This document shows positions 21,654-30,683 of a stretch of 64,000 bases of DNA, in pieces. This DNA is from Chlorops oryzae. Lineage: Eukaryota > Arthropoda > Insecta > Diptera > Chloropidae. Made by a program: the position numbers and the translations under genes. The notes beneath the pieces are model-generated. The model searched no databases and had not been told where the DNA came from. It was given only the letters and a program-made list of their open reading frames with translations. The first letter of the stretch is position 1. Every line of letters begins with the position of its first letter. The stretch is taken from contig CM035806.1 in assembly GCA_020466095.1 (NCBI GenBank), positions 4,263,363 to 4,327,362 on the forward strand, given 5' to 3'.

Positions 21654-24600
21654 CTAACGTGATGTTAATTCAAATTAAAAGGAAACTGAAAGATCCAAAA
21701 CTTTTTTAAATAATTTAAAATTCAACAAGTTATTTTGATTATATATGTATGTGTGTTGGCATAAGTATTTTGACAAACGGAAACTTTTTAAGGCCCGTTT
21801 GCTTCTGTTCGGATTACAGTTTTCGTTCCGAAAAACAAATAATTTTGTATGAAAATTTTGACATTTTGAGAGGATATCGAGACGATAAACTTTAACCGGA
21901 ACAGTAGCAAATGGGCCTAAATTCATTAATTTAATGCATATATTACTTAAGAAATTTTGAGAATATATATATATATTTATATATTAGGTGTAGTAAAAAG
22001 AAATCCATTATTTTTGCATTAAATTGAGGGCTTTATTTAAGATAGTTAGAATGACCCGATTTAGATCAAATATGCGCCGTTTTGTTCGATAACTTGTTGC
22101 CATTTTAAAGGTAATTTCATTATGCCTCTCTCATAGAAGCCCTCGTTCCTATTAGCAAAAAATTGAGACAGTCGAATTTCAGAAGCCTCTCTTGAAGCGA
22201 ATGTTTCACCAGCAAAATTGTTCGCCATGGACAGGAACAGATGGTAATCACTTGGTGCCAGGTCCGGACTATAAGGTGGATGCAGAAGAACCTCCCAACC
22301 AAACTCCCGGAGCTTCTGGCGAGTCACTATCGATGTGTGTGGCCTGGCGTTGTCCTGATGGAACACAATTCCTCTCCTATTGGCCAAAGCTGGCCGCTTA
22401 TGGGCGATTGCTTCCTTCAGACGGTCCAATTGTTGACAGTAGAGTTCCGAGTTAAGAGTTTTGCCGTATGGGAGCAGCTCATAGTAGATAATTCCCTGCC
22501 AATCCCACCAAACACACAGCAAAACCTTTCTGGCCGTCAATCCTGGCTTGGCCACCGTTTCCGCCGGTTCACCGTGTTTCGACCACGACCGTTTTCGCTT
22601 GACGTTGTCGTAAGTGACCCACTTTTCATCACCAGTCACCAACCGCTTCAGAAATGGGTCGATTTGGTTGCGGTTCAGCAGCGATTCGCAGATGGAAATT
22701 CGGTCTGTGAGGTTTTTTTGCGTTAACTCGTGTGGCACCCATACATCGAGCTTCTTTGTGTATCCAGCCTTATTCAAATGGTTCCAAACGGTTTTTTGTG
22801 CAATGTTTAGCTCTTTTGCAATCGAAACAGTTCTAACATGACGGTCGGACTCGATAATTTCTATGATTTTATCGACATTTTCGACAATTGGCCTTCCAGT
22901 GCGTGGTGCATCCTTGACATCGAAGTTAACGGAACGGAATCGACGAAACCAAAATTGCGCATGATTGGCTGTTACAGTATCAGGTCCTTAAACGCTATTC
23001 ACATTTTCAGCCGCCTGGATTGCGTTTTCTCCCTTATCGAAGAAAAACTGTAAAATGTAGCGAATTTTCTCTTTGCTGATGTCCATCTTTGACAAGCTCT
23101 CAAACAAAACTGAATCAATCAATCAAAAAAGTGTCAAAGAAGCTTTTTTAGTAGGAACTGTCATCTTTCTAATGCCCCCTAGCGGAACACGATCGGACTT
23201 ATACAACGCGAGATGCAGATAAATAACACCATCTATTGGAAAAATAATGGATTTCTTTTTACTACACCTAATATATTAATTTATTAGTTATTAGTAAAAA
23301 TTAAAGTTGAATCGAATTACTTTTTCAAAACGATCTAGCATTGAATTTGAAATTAATTCAAGTTCTATGTAACGATGGTTCTCGTTTCCGCTAAATATAC
23401 GCCCACACGTTTTCGATAACGTTTAAGACTGGACTTTGAAAAGACCACTTAGAAATTTTGATACCATTCGACTTCTGTGGCATGGAGCATTATCGTGCTG
23501 TAACATGAATGATTCTCCTTCAGTTTATAACTTAGGAGGGAGCGTTGGGGGATTGGAGGAGTGGCCATTGGAAATATGTAAATATTGGTTTTGATTCATG
23601 GAGCCATCGACCCAGCCGTTGCGGGAAACAAATCCCCAGAACATCCTCCCCACTATGGCTCACGTTTTCGACTTTTTGGCGTGACAAATGATTCTCTTCT
23701 GAAAAGCCTGAATCTTTGATACCGGCATTATACTATTACAACTATGCAAGATCTTTTAATGTACGATAATTCTGCTTTTTTCCCCATACCTTCCAGTCAA
23801 TAGGTCTGTTCCCGTACTGCACGAAACTGCCCAAAACAACCCAATTTTTTGAAAACTGTATGAAAATTGAGCAGTTTCGGGAATAGACCTATTACCTACA
23901 AGTTTTGTTTAACTTCACTCGCGTCAACACGTGACGAAAAGACATTTGAAGTGCTTGTCAAAATACTTATGCCAGAGCATAATTCGACTTTTTCTTAGAT
24001 TTTAAGCAGAAAAACGAAGCCGCATAATGTTATAGGTAAAATATTTTGTACACGATTCATCATTAATACTCACTTTAATTTTAGCTTTATAAGAACATCG
24101 TTACCATTTATATTGAAATGTAATAAACTTCAATAGTTAAGTTTTGTTTGTCAAAATAGTTTTGCCGAATATTGAAGAATAATAAAAATTAAAAAAAAAA
24201 TCTAACCTGTGTCCTGCGACAATTGAACTTTGCAGCCAGAATCCCCCTGGATATGACTAATGGTATCATTGCTACCACGACCTGTCATTGCGTTAACAAT
24301 ACTGTCCGGTATGCGTACTTGCTCTTCACATGTTGTGCCCGCAGTCGCAGCGATACGTGCTGCTACGGCTGCGGCTTGTGCTATAGCTTGAGACATATTC
24401 CCTTGTCCGCCGCCAGAGCCAGCATTACTACCACCGCCGCCACTACCGGTACTCATGTTCGAATTGCTATTCTGGCCATAATCGCTCCCCGGGCCGGAGA
24501 ACCGCTTGATTTCAGGTCCCATATCGGGATCCTCGTTTGATGAGCGTTTAAAACCACCGCCCCCACCGCCTTGCGGTTGATTAGGTTGGATTTTTGCAGC

Positions 24601-24754
24601 GATCTACGTAAAATGACAAACACATATGTATGTATTAGTAATTAACCCGGCACCATTCTCTATCTCGCTCTAGTCTACTTACTTGTTTAGCTCGTTGAAG
24701 TGCGGCCGCATATGCTTGCGATTGATTTTGCGCCACAGCAGAATAATCACTCAT
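18637..24754 (-). CDS. Psi: Psi, KH-domain splicing regulator (FUBP/KSRP family), 8 exons
   Basis: Psi binds RNA through KH domains and recruits U1 snRNP through C-terminal repeats to repress splice sites; its mammalian relatives also act at FUSE DNA. Exons: 24683-24754, 24207-24603, 21176-21459, 20714-21118, 20480-20641, 19443-19861, 19138-19381, 18637-19020; 2367 nt, 788 aa. Four KH domains lie at about 116-180, 208-285, 315-382 and 428-500, with loops GRGS, GKGG, GKGG and GRGG. After a Gln/Gly-rich linker there are two U1-70K-binding type repeats (DYSAQWIEYYK… and DYSAQWAEYYRSIGKIEEAE) and a PQ-rich tail. Length and order match Drosophila Psi. Intron 2 (2.7 kb) holds several transposons. 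The start codon is the first ATG of MSDYSAVAQNQ. Confidence 0.95.
19940..20445. repeat. GAACCG-rich repeat in Psi intron 5, possible broken hAT element
   Basis: The block begins CAGGGACGTGAACCGGTTTT near 19977, resembling a hAT-type end, and is full of GAACCG/CGGTTC motifs at both sides (20030-20090 and 20335-20430). No matching CAGGG end was found at the right border, so it is either truncated or a simple-repeat expansion. Confidence 0.45.
21791..21918. mobile_element. MITE, 128 bp, GGCCC ends with TAA flanks (Psi intron 2)
   Basis: The left end AGGCCCGTTTGCTTCTGTTC pairs with the right end CGGAACAGTAGCAAATGGGCCT. TAA borders both sides if the terminus is GGCCC, which suits a Harbinger-type target. 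A related, truncated copy is at 26703-26836. Confidence 0.65.
21984..23271 (-). mobile_element. mariner transposon, mellifera-type, in Psi intron 2
   Basis: The 1288 bp element has inverted ends of at least 30 bp beginning TTAGGTGTAGTAAAAAGAAA, flanked by TA. It encodes one transposase on the minus strand, the same strand as Psi. It is complete in length, and both ends look intact. Confidence 0.92.
22061..23086 (-). pseudogene. mariner transposase with one in-frame stop
   Basis: The frame starts MDISKEKIRYILQFFFDKGE and is 341 codons, normal for mariner. The only lesion I see is a TAA at 22988-22990, in a position where the family usually has Tyr (…NSV-stop-GPDTVTANHAQ). The helix-turn-helix region (SIAKELNIAQKTVWNHL) follows, then WVPHEL. 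The catalytic triad is present: VTGDEKW, FHQDNARPHT and PYSPDLAPSDYHLF (D,D34D). Wording of motifs resembles the mellifera subfamily. The downstream ORF from 22777 could give only a truncated protein. Confidence 0.9.
23350..23780 (-). pseudogene. Fossil Tc1-like transposase fragment in Psi intron 2
   Basis: The minus strand conceptually reads GRMFWGFVSRNGWVDGSMNQ, then SFMLQHDNAPCHRS, then SPVLNVIENVWAYI, interrupted by stops and frame changes. These match Tc1 landmarks: the MFWG block, the second catalytic Asp (QHDNAPCH) and the NPIEN-type motif before the final Glu. The D of SPDLNPIEN is replaced (SPVLNVIEN). No terminal repeats were located. It is an old, dead copy. Confidence 0.75.
23799..23893. 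mobile_element. Short MITE (~95 bp), AATAGGTCTGTTCCCG ends
   Basis: AATAGGTCTGTTCCCG at the left is answered by CGGGAATAGACCTATT at the right, with one internal difference. The interior includes GCAC(G)AAACTGC and GAGCAGTTTC, extending the inverted pairing. Non-coding. Confidence 0.6.
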
Positions 24755-25587
24755 TTTACACTATCACCAAATGAAAAAAAGTTCTTTCTTGCGAATCGAA
24801 AACAATAATTTCTTGCAAAAATTACTACAGAAGCGGTCAAAGGAATCCCTTTTCTTAATTCTTACTCGACCACGCACGAAAAATATGTACCTCCACTAGT
24901 TTTCGATTGAAAATGGCGTTTTTCAAATAGGTACGAGTACTCGGGACCGGGTTTATTTGGGCATGCCTCATATTAGGACCCCTTGTACGGTCATATATGT
25001 TCGTGGATTTGTTGGGTATGACGGAAAGTATGTAAAAGCAAAAAACGGAAGATCTACAACATACGTCGCACATCATTTTTAAAGTTGCACACACAAATTA
25101 TTATTTTCTGATTGGAAGTTTGGAATAACTTTTAACCTAGTACTGTAGTATCTGTACTTTCAAAGGTAATCAAGTATAAAAAACATGAGAAATCATCACT
25201 AGAATAGACATTAGGAGCCATTTGGTTAGTTGCCAATTATTAGTTTTCTGAGTTGTATAGATTTGGTTAATAAATTTTAATGTCTAGTCTGTGACGAATC
25301 ATGTACTTTATATATGTTCGTTACCAATGATACAAACATGAGCAAGATACCACTTGATAGCTATTATGGAGCTCGCATTTTGTTCGTTTATGCAAAGATT
25401 TGGTTGTTCATCAAATACAAGACTTCTTTGTATTTGTACTGTCGGTGTGGACGAACATGTTTTTATTATATTGTTCGTTCATGGTTTTTTTTTTTTATTT
25501 CGGACTCACTATAACTGGGGTTTATACTTCAGTGCTCACTTATAACTAGGCATTTTGAAATTAAGACGATTACGATTGAAAACTAGG
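24755..25587. other. Divergent spacer between Psi and bonsai
   Basis: 833 bp between two start codons facing away from each other, so both promoters should be here. No TATA box could be assigned. Just before bonsai, 25494-25553 carries two degenerate copies of a CTC(A)CTTATAACTAGGC motif also present near 28964-29061. Confidence 0.55.
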
Positions 25588-26638
25588 ATGCTTCTTCTGC
25601 GGACTCCAAGGATCGGGAATACATTAATTGGTCTGAATCAGACCTTGCGTTCGTACGCTTTTAAGTCAGATCTAAAAATAAAATGGGTGCGGCCAGAGAA
25701 GATTCCATGCTATAAGCCGGAGAAAAGCGGCGACTGTTCTAAGAATAAGTAAGTAAAGTAAAGATTTATTCTCCCAATTGCATATGCGACGACTCACGTT
25801 TATTAATTATAAATAAATTTATATTTTGTTAGCCCAACGGATCCTAAACAGTTTCTGGTTGAATACGAAAAATCACAGGAACTGCAAAGGTATGCATTTA
25901 ACATTACAATACAATACATATACAAAGCTTTCACTTGTCTTATTTTCAAGTGCTGACCCTGTTGTTCAGGCTTTGTTTCAAATGGAGAATAATCCAGAAT
26001 ATCATCAGAAATTTTCCCAACGCAATGAAATTATAAAAAAAGTTCAACGTCATCCTCTAGACTACGGATCCATGGAAGCAAGATGTAAGTGTTGGTGTAA
26101 AAGATGCATATTGCATTTAAAAAATATTATTCATTAATTTTTGCATGATTAAAAAGTGGCGAAAATGACAGCGACGATCCGATTTTATCAGGAGCACATG
26201 GAGCGACAACCACGAAACGTGAAAGTAAAAGTAACGCTTAAGGAACTTATCGATAAGCGCAAAAAGTTTCTCAAGTTCTTGCGTCGCTGGGATTATCGTC
26301 GTTTTGAATGGATACTCGAAAAGTTGGACTTAATATATAAGCCACCACCGAATGCATTCCATACGGTAACGCGAAAGGAGTCTTTGAGAAAGCTAACGGA
26401 TAAATATTGCGAAAACATACAAGAGAACCGCTTGCAGGAATATCAAACGCAATTGGAATTGAGACAAATTCCGTTTCTAGAGGACACAATCAAAAAGATG
26501 GAACTGGCAAGAAGAGATCAAATGGAATGGGATCTTAAAGAGTACGTAACGGAAGAGCAAATTTCAGAAGCAAAAGCTTTGCTAGAGAAACTAAAAGCGG
26601 AAAAGAAAGAGGCTGAAAGCAAACAAATTGAGCTATAA
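25588..26638 (+). CDS. bonsai: Mitochondrial ribosomal protein uS15m (bonsai)
   Basis: Component of the mitochondrial small ribosomal subunit, binding 12S rRNA like bacterial S15. Exons: 25588-25748, 25833-25889, 25951-26084, 26157-26638; 834 nt, 277 aa. The N-terminus (MLLLRTPRIGNTLIG…TLRSYAF) is basic and lacks acids, as in a mitochondrial presequence. The S15 signature is in the last exon: LIDKRKKFLKFLRRWDYRRF followed by EWILEKLDLIYKPPP, near residues 145-185. A charged helical C-terminal extension (about 90 aa) is typical of the metazoan protein. The frame is open for ten codons upstream but has no ATG, so 25588 is the first usable start. A truncated MITE lies in the 3' flank. Confidence 0.92.
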
Positions 26639-27291
26639 GAGCTAAAGAAATCTGTTCTTTTGTTGAACACTATTATGTTAATTATTCTGAAAATTATTTG
26701 TTTTTCCAATTGTACGATTAAAATCTTCCGATTAAATTTTTTCGTTCCGAAACACAAAAAATTTGTATGAAAATATTTACATTTTGAGAGGATTTCGTAA
26801 CGAAAAACTTTAACCGGAACATTAGCAAATGGGCCTCAATGTCGTTTCAAAAAAGTTCAAAAATTAGGAAGAGAAGTCAAGAACTCCGATTTTCATGACT
26901 AATACGTTGTTAGCACTTCCCGCTTATAGACATCCATTTAGGCACAATTTTGACAATTCTTATGTCCTTGGATCACCCTACATATGGCTTTCCATCATTT
27001 CCATCACTGAACTTTTTGACTGAATGCCTTCACAATTGCTCTACTTGCGCCGCCTACAATGAAGAGAATAATTACATTTTCAGTTTCTCTCAATTTCTCA
27101 CAATTTTCAGTTTCTCACAATTTTCAGTAAAATGCTGTTTCAATTCTTTTCAATTCAATTCGGTTCAAATTATTTTTGTAGTACATACGATAAATTCTCG
27201 TTTGTTATCCAAAGAAAGAAATTTAAACTTAACAAGACTATCAGACTTAAAGAATTAAATGCTTAAAACTAAACTAAATTCAAGCTGCGCC
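26639..27291. other. Tail-to-tail spacer bonsai/Cdk9 with MITE remnant
   Basis: The likely 3' UTRs of both genes meet here. Positions 26703-26836 match the 3' two-thirds of the MITE at 21791-21918 (GAGAGGATTTCGTAACGAAA, then TTAGCAAATGGGCCT) but lack its left GGCCC end. Nothing else is recognised. Confidence 0.6.
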
Positions 27292-28618
27292 TTACCAAAC
27301 GCGATCTATTAGACTATTATCTTGGGGTTTTTGACTCATTGTGGCCATTTGCTGATGATAGCGCATTTGATTGCTCCGTCTCGGTTGCGCCAAGTACTCG
27401 AACATACTTTGCAAGTGTTGCGATAGCATTTTACTTAAATCACTAGGCATAGGGTCAGTCCAAAAGAAATCGTGATTTAATGCTGTATCCGCGTCAATGC
27501 GTTTTTTAGGATCTAAAGTCAGTAGTTTGTCGAGTAAATCACATCCGTGTGCATCTTTGACATAAGGTCGTAATCGTTCTTTGACTCTTCTCCTCTGGTT
27601 TTTAGGCAGTTCGACAAGTTTGTACAGTTCGAGTTCCTCAACACCGGGCCAAACATCTGGTGTGAAGGAACCACATAGCTGCGATATAAAAGTTAATTGC
27701 TGCTGTTCTGTGTTGCCCTGCATTATTGGTGATCTTGTCCACATTTCAGCCATTATGCAACCAGCACCCCACATATCCACCGGTGGTCCGTAATTGCGAT
27801 CGCCCAGAAGCAATTCTGGCGGCCGATACCAAAGCGTTACAACACGATTTGTATATCGATTCTTAACATCATTCTTTGGAATACTAAAGGCACGAGCAAG
27901 TCCAAAGTCGGCTAACTTAAGCACGCCATGCTTTGTTATAAGTACATTCGCAGCTTTCATGTCACGATGGAGTATCTGTGTAAAACAACTTACATCCCGT
28001 TTGTTCGAAGCGTATTAAGCAATATCAACTGACCTTGTTACTATGTATATAGTACAATCCATTCAGCAATTGCTGCATAACCCTCTTTATTTCGCCAAGG
28101 CTGAATTTGACGTTTATGTTTGAGAGCAAGCCCGCCAGATCGTGCTCGCAAAAATCGAACACTAGATAAAAAGTTGATCTGTAGCCATTATTGGACGTCG
28201 CTTTCGTACGGCATATCTCAATAAGGTTCACAACGTTTTCATGCTTGAGGAGCTGCAGTATGCGTATTTCACGCAACGCTGTTATGGGAAACTGAAAAAG
28301 AGTAAAAACATATTCCCAGAGCGTAACCAAATGATCAACTGGCAGCAGACTCACGCCTTCTTTTTCGTTATCCATTAGCACCTTTTTCATGGCAACGAAT
28401 TTCTTATTGCTTTTCTTCTCGCGCGCTTTAAACACCTCTCCGAATGTTCCTTGGCCGATTTTAGCCACCTTTTCATATTTGGAAGATTCATCGCAGTACG
28501 GAAAGTCGTAGTCTTCAATGTACTTTTGCTTTTCTACTAGAGAAAGTGCACGTGATCCTGAATTCGTTGAAGGAGCATTGTTGTTGTTGCCTGCGCTGCT
28601 GCTGTTGTTTGTTGACAT
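27292..28618 (-). CDS. Cdk9: Cdk9, catalytic subunit of P-TEFb
   Basis: Cdk9 with Cyclin T phosphorylates the Pol II CTD, NELF and DSIF to release promoter-proximal pausing. Exons: 28355-28618, 28034-28291, 27292-27975; 401 aa, close to Drosophila Cdk9. A Ser/Asn-rich N-terminus (1-25) precedes the kinase. Visible are the Gly loop IGQGTFGEVF (about 54-63), catalytic Lys in VAMKK (78), HRDMKAAN (177-184), DFG (197-199), and the activation-loop Thr in NRYTNRVVTLWYRPPE (216). The helix at FPITALREI is the PITALRE motif for which the kinase was first named. The start used is the ATG of MSTNNSSSAG, since the codon three further upstream is TTG. It lies head-to-head with Cyclin Q, which is not its cyclin. 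Confidence 0.96.
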
Positions 28619-29385
28619 ATTGGTCAACTTGAATTAACGTGAATATTTTTATTCAAATTGTTCATTTATCCAATATTCACTTTAAACAATTAGGGCTGGG
28701 ATCCTGTCGATGACACATTCGACAATGATGACACATTCGATAGTAGCGATATTTTCACAATTTTCGATATTTTTTATGAGAAACATCGATGGTTCATGCT
28801 GGGTATAGACACATCAAATGCTTGTCAAGCATGTAAGAGTTTTTAGTGAATTATGTTCACACAACTTATACATGTGCCATTCTCACTTTACATACTCTCA
28901 CATGCCTGACAAGCAGTATCGAATTTTAAAAAACGATCGCACTATAACCTAGATTTAGCCCGGTGCTCCTTATAACATGGGATTGACGCCTCAGGGCTCC
29001 TTATAACTAGGCTTTATACAGCTCCGGGCTCCCTTATAATTAGGCTTTATCATTAGGAGCCAAAAATTCCACGCCAACTCAGGGTTGCATTTTGCAAAAG
29101 TGTAGAGTATCTGTATTTAAGTAAATAGTAGTACGGGTGATGCTTGTAGTAAAATACTACTATTTCAGTACTTCCGACAGCACTGGCTAGAGTGCTTTAA
29201 CTTTAATTTCTGCCAGTAGCTCTGCCGCTAGCAGGCTGGTATGAAATTTCCTCTGCCACTAGCAGGCTGGTATGAGAATTTCGCTGCCGGCAACAGTTTG
29301 TGGGTTGCCTTCCTCTCCCCTCAACTATGTTTGTGGAGTAGAGGGGTAAATTTCACCTCCCCGCAACCGAATCAGAGTTGCATTT
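28619..29385. other. Cdk9 upstream region with short direct repeats
   Basis: Contains three degenerate direct repeats of GGGCTCC(C)TTATAACTAGGCTTTAT between 28964 and 29061. It also has a duplicated CTCTGCC(A/G)CTAGCAGGCTGGTATGA unit at about 29229-29276. No coding region. Confidence 0.6.
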
Positions 29386-29467
29386 GGTGGGCGGTATGGG
29401 CAAACTAATGAGTGGACTAGGAAGCGAAGGTCGTTTCGAGATCCGTGGGTTCGAACCCCGCCACCTC
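29386..29467 (+). repeat. tRNA-like element (SINE head or tRNA pseudogene)
   Basis: A 5' GGTGGGCGG can pair with CCGCCACC at the 3' end as an acceptor stem. An A-box-like TGGGCAAACTAATGAGTGG and a perfect B-box GGTTCGAACCC (29448-29458) lie between. It is followed by a T run that could serve as Pol III terminator. No convincing anticodon arm was drawn, so it is not called a functional tRNA. Confidence 0.5.
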
Positions 29468-29577
29468 CGCTCTAACGAACTTTTTTTTTTTAATCAGAAT
29501 AATTTTTAATAATAAAAAAAAATTATTTTTATTATTTCAATTGTTATTATAATTATTTATACCAATTGAAATAAATT

Positions 29578-29665
29578 ATGCCGGCCACGGGGCTTGAACC
29601 CATTGACTTGTGACAGTGCTGTCTTATATTTAATTTTCCCAATACTCTGAGCTTCTATTAAAGCA
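29578..29665 (-). repeat. tRNA-like SINE head
   Basis: On the minus strand an A-box-like AGCTCAGAGTATTGGG is followed by B-box GGTTCAAGCCCC (plus-strand around 29589-29600) and CGTGGCCGGC. It shares the GCTCAGAGT core with the element at 1741-1835. Confidence 0.5.
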
Positions 29666-29667
29666 TG

Positions 29668-29800
29668 TCTCCCGAAAGTATACTGCAAATAAATTTGAAT
29701 TAATAATTCCCCAAAAGTATACCATATATAAAATTGATTTACCCCGAAAGTATACCGCAAATAAATTGGAATAAATATTTATCCCAAAAGTATACCGCAT
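29668..29800. repeat. Minisatellite, four ~38 bp units
   Basis: Units begin CCCGAAAGTATACTGC, CCCCAAAAGTATACCA, CCCCGAAAGTATACCG and CCCAAAAGTATACCGC at about 29669, 29707, 29741 and 29784, each followed by an A/T-rich AAATAAATT-like tail. Confidence 0.75.
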
Positions 29801-29914
29801 TTATTTTATTTTGAAAAATGAAATATTTTGTTGCATACTACGAAAATCTCATTCATTACGTACCCGATATCAAATGCTACCCGTTACTCAGTAACGAGTA
29901 TACACGGTTTGTTA

Positions 29915-30444
29915 CAGTGCTGGGAACTTGTGGGAATTTTCCCTTTTTGTGGGAATTTTAGTCAAAAATTTTGATCAAGTGGGAAAAGGGAATTTTTACT
30001 TTCGCCTAGTGTAAAATGTGGGAATTGGGATTTTCTACATTTTGTACGATGGTTAACACTGTTGACACCGCGGAAAAAATATCGATCGACCAATATATCG
30101 TTGAAGTTAACTGTTTTTTCAACAAGTTTTGTTTTCAAAGAGATATCGATATTTAAAAGTTCGTCGATGTTCGGTTAATCGATGTTGATTCGACTGTCGA
30201 ATAACCTCAGAATTTTGAGGAATTTAATTTGTTTTGTTTTAAGAAGTTTCTTTTTATTTTTGTTCACATAATTTAATAAATTTTTAATAAATAATATTTC
30301 AATTTCTTATTCATTTTCCTGTAAAAATGTGTTCATTTAACAAGTGGGAATTTTTGTGGGAATTTTGATGAGACTAAAGGGAAAAAAATGATAATTTTAG
30401 GAATTTTTGAGGGAATTCCAGTCAAAAAAAAGACCCCAGCACTG
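29915..30444. mobile_element. hAT-type non-autonomous element, perfect 8 bp target duplication
   Basis: The ends CAGTGCTGGG and CCCAGCACTG are perfect inverted repeats, and GTTTGTTA is present at 29907-29914 and again at 30445-30452. The 530 bp body has repeated GTGGGAATTTT motifs near both ends as subterminal repeats and no transposase. It ends 240 bp before the CycQ start codon. Confidence 0.9.
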
Positions 30445-30486
30445 GTTTGTTACAGAGCATTGAATCCATATAGAAAAAGCTATTAC

Positions 30487-30551
30487 GTGGTACACCACAC
30501 TTTCTATTACGTGGTTCACCACAACACTCGACTTATGGCGTGGTTCACCAC
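30487..30551. promoter_or_regulatory. Three GTGGT-NN-ACCAC dyads upstream of CycQ
   Basis: GTGGTACACCAC (30487-30498), GTGGTTCACCAC (30511-30522) and GTGGTTCACCAC (30540-30551) are clustered 130-200 bp before the CycQ start. Each has 5 bp inverted arms. A bound dimeric factor is inferred only from the symmetry and repetition. Confidence 0.5.
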
Positions 30552-30683
30552 AGTTGAACTTTTTCACCAAATCATGCCATAACGCGCCAAAATTTGGCCG
30601 AAGTTGCAGCTATAGTTCTATATGATTGAATCTAATAACATACAATACTCCGTAACAGTGCAAGAGAAGTTTAAGAAATCACA

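Noticed and set aside
22192..23053. Plus-strand open frames of up to 161 codons
   Set aside because: They are antisense to the mariner transposase and carry no domain.
28616..28627. Earlier Cdk9 start three codons upstream
   Set aside because: The upstream codon is TTG; the first ATG is at 28618.
29386..29467. Functional tRNA gene
   Set aside because: A/B boxes and an acceptor-like stem are present, but no proper anticodon or D arm could be drawn.
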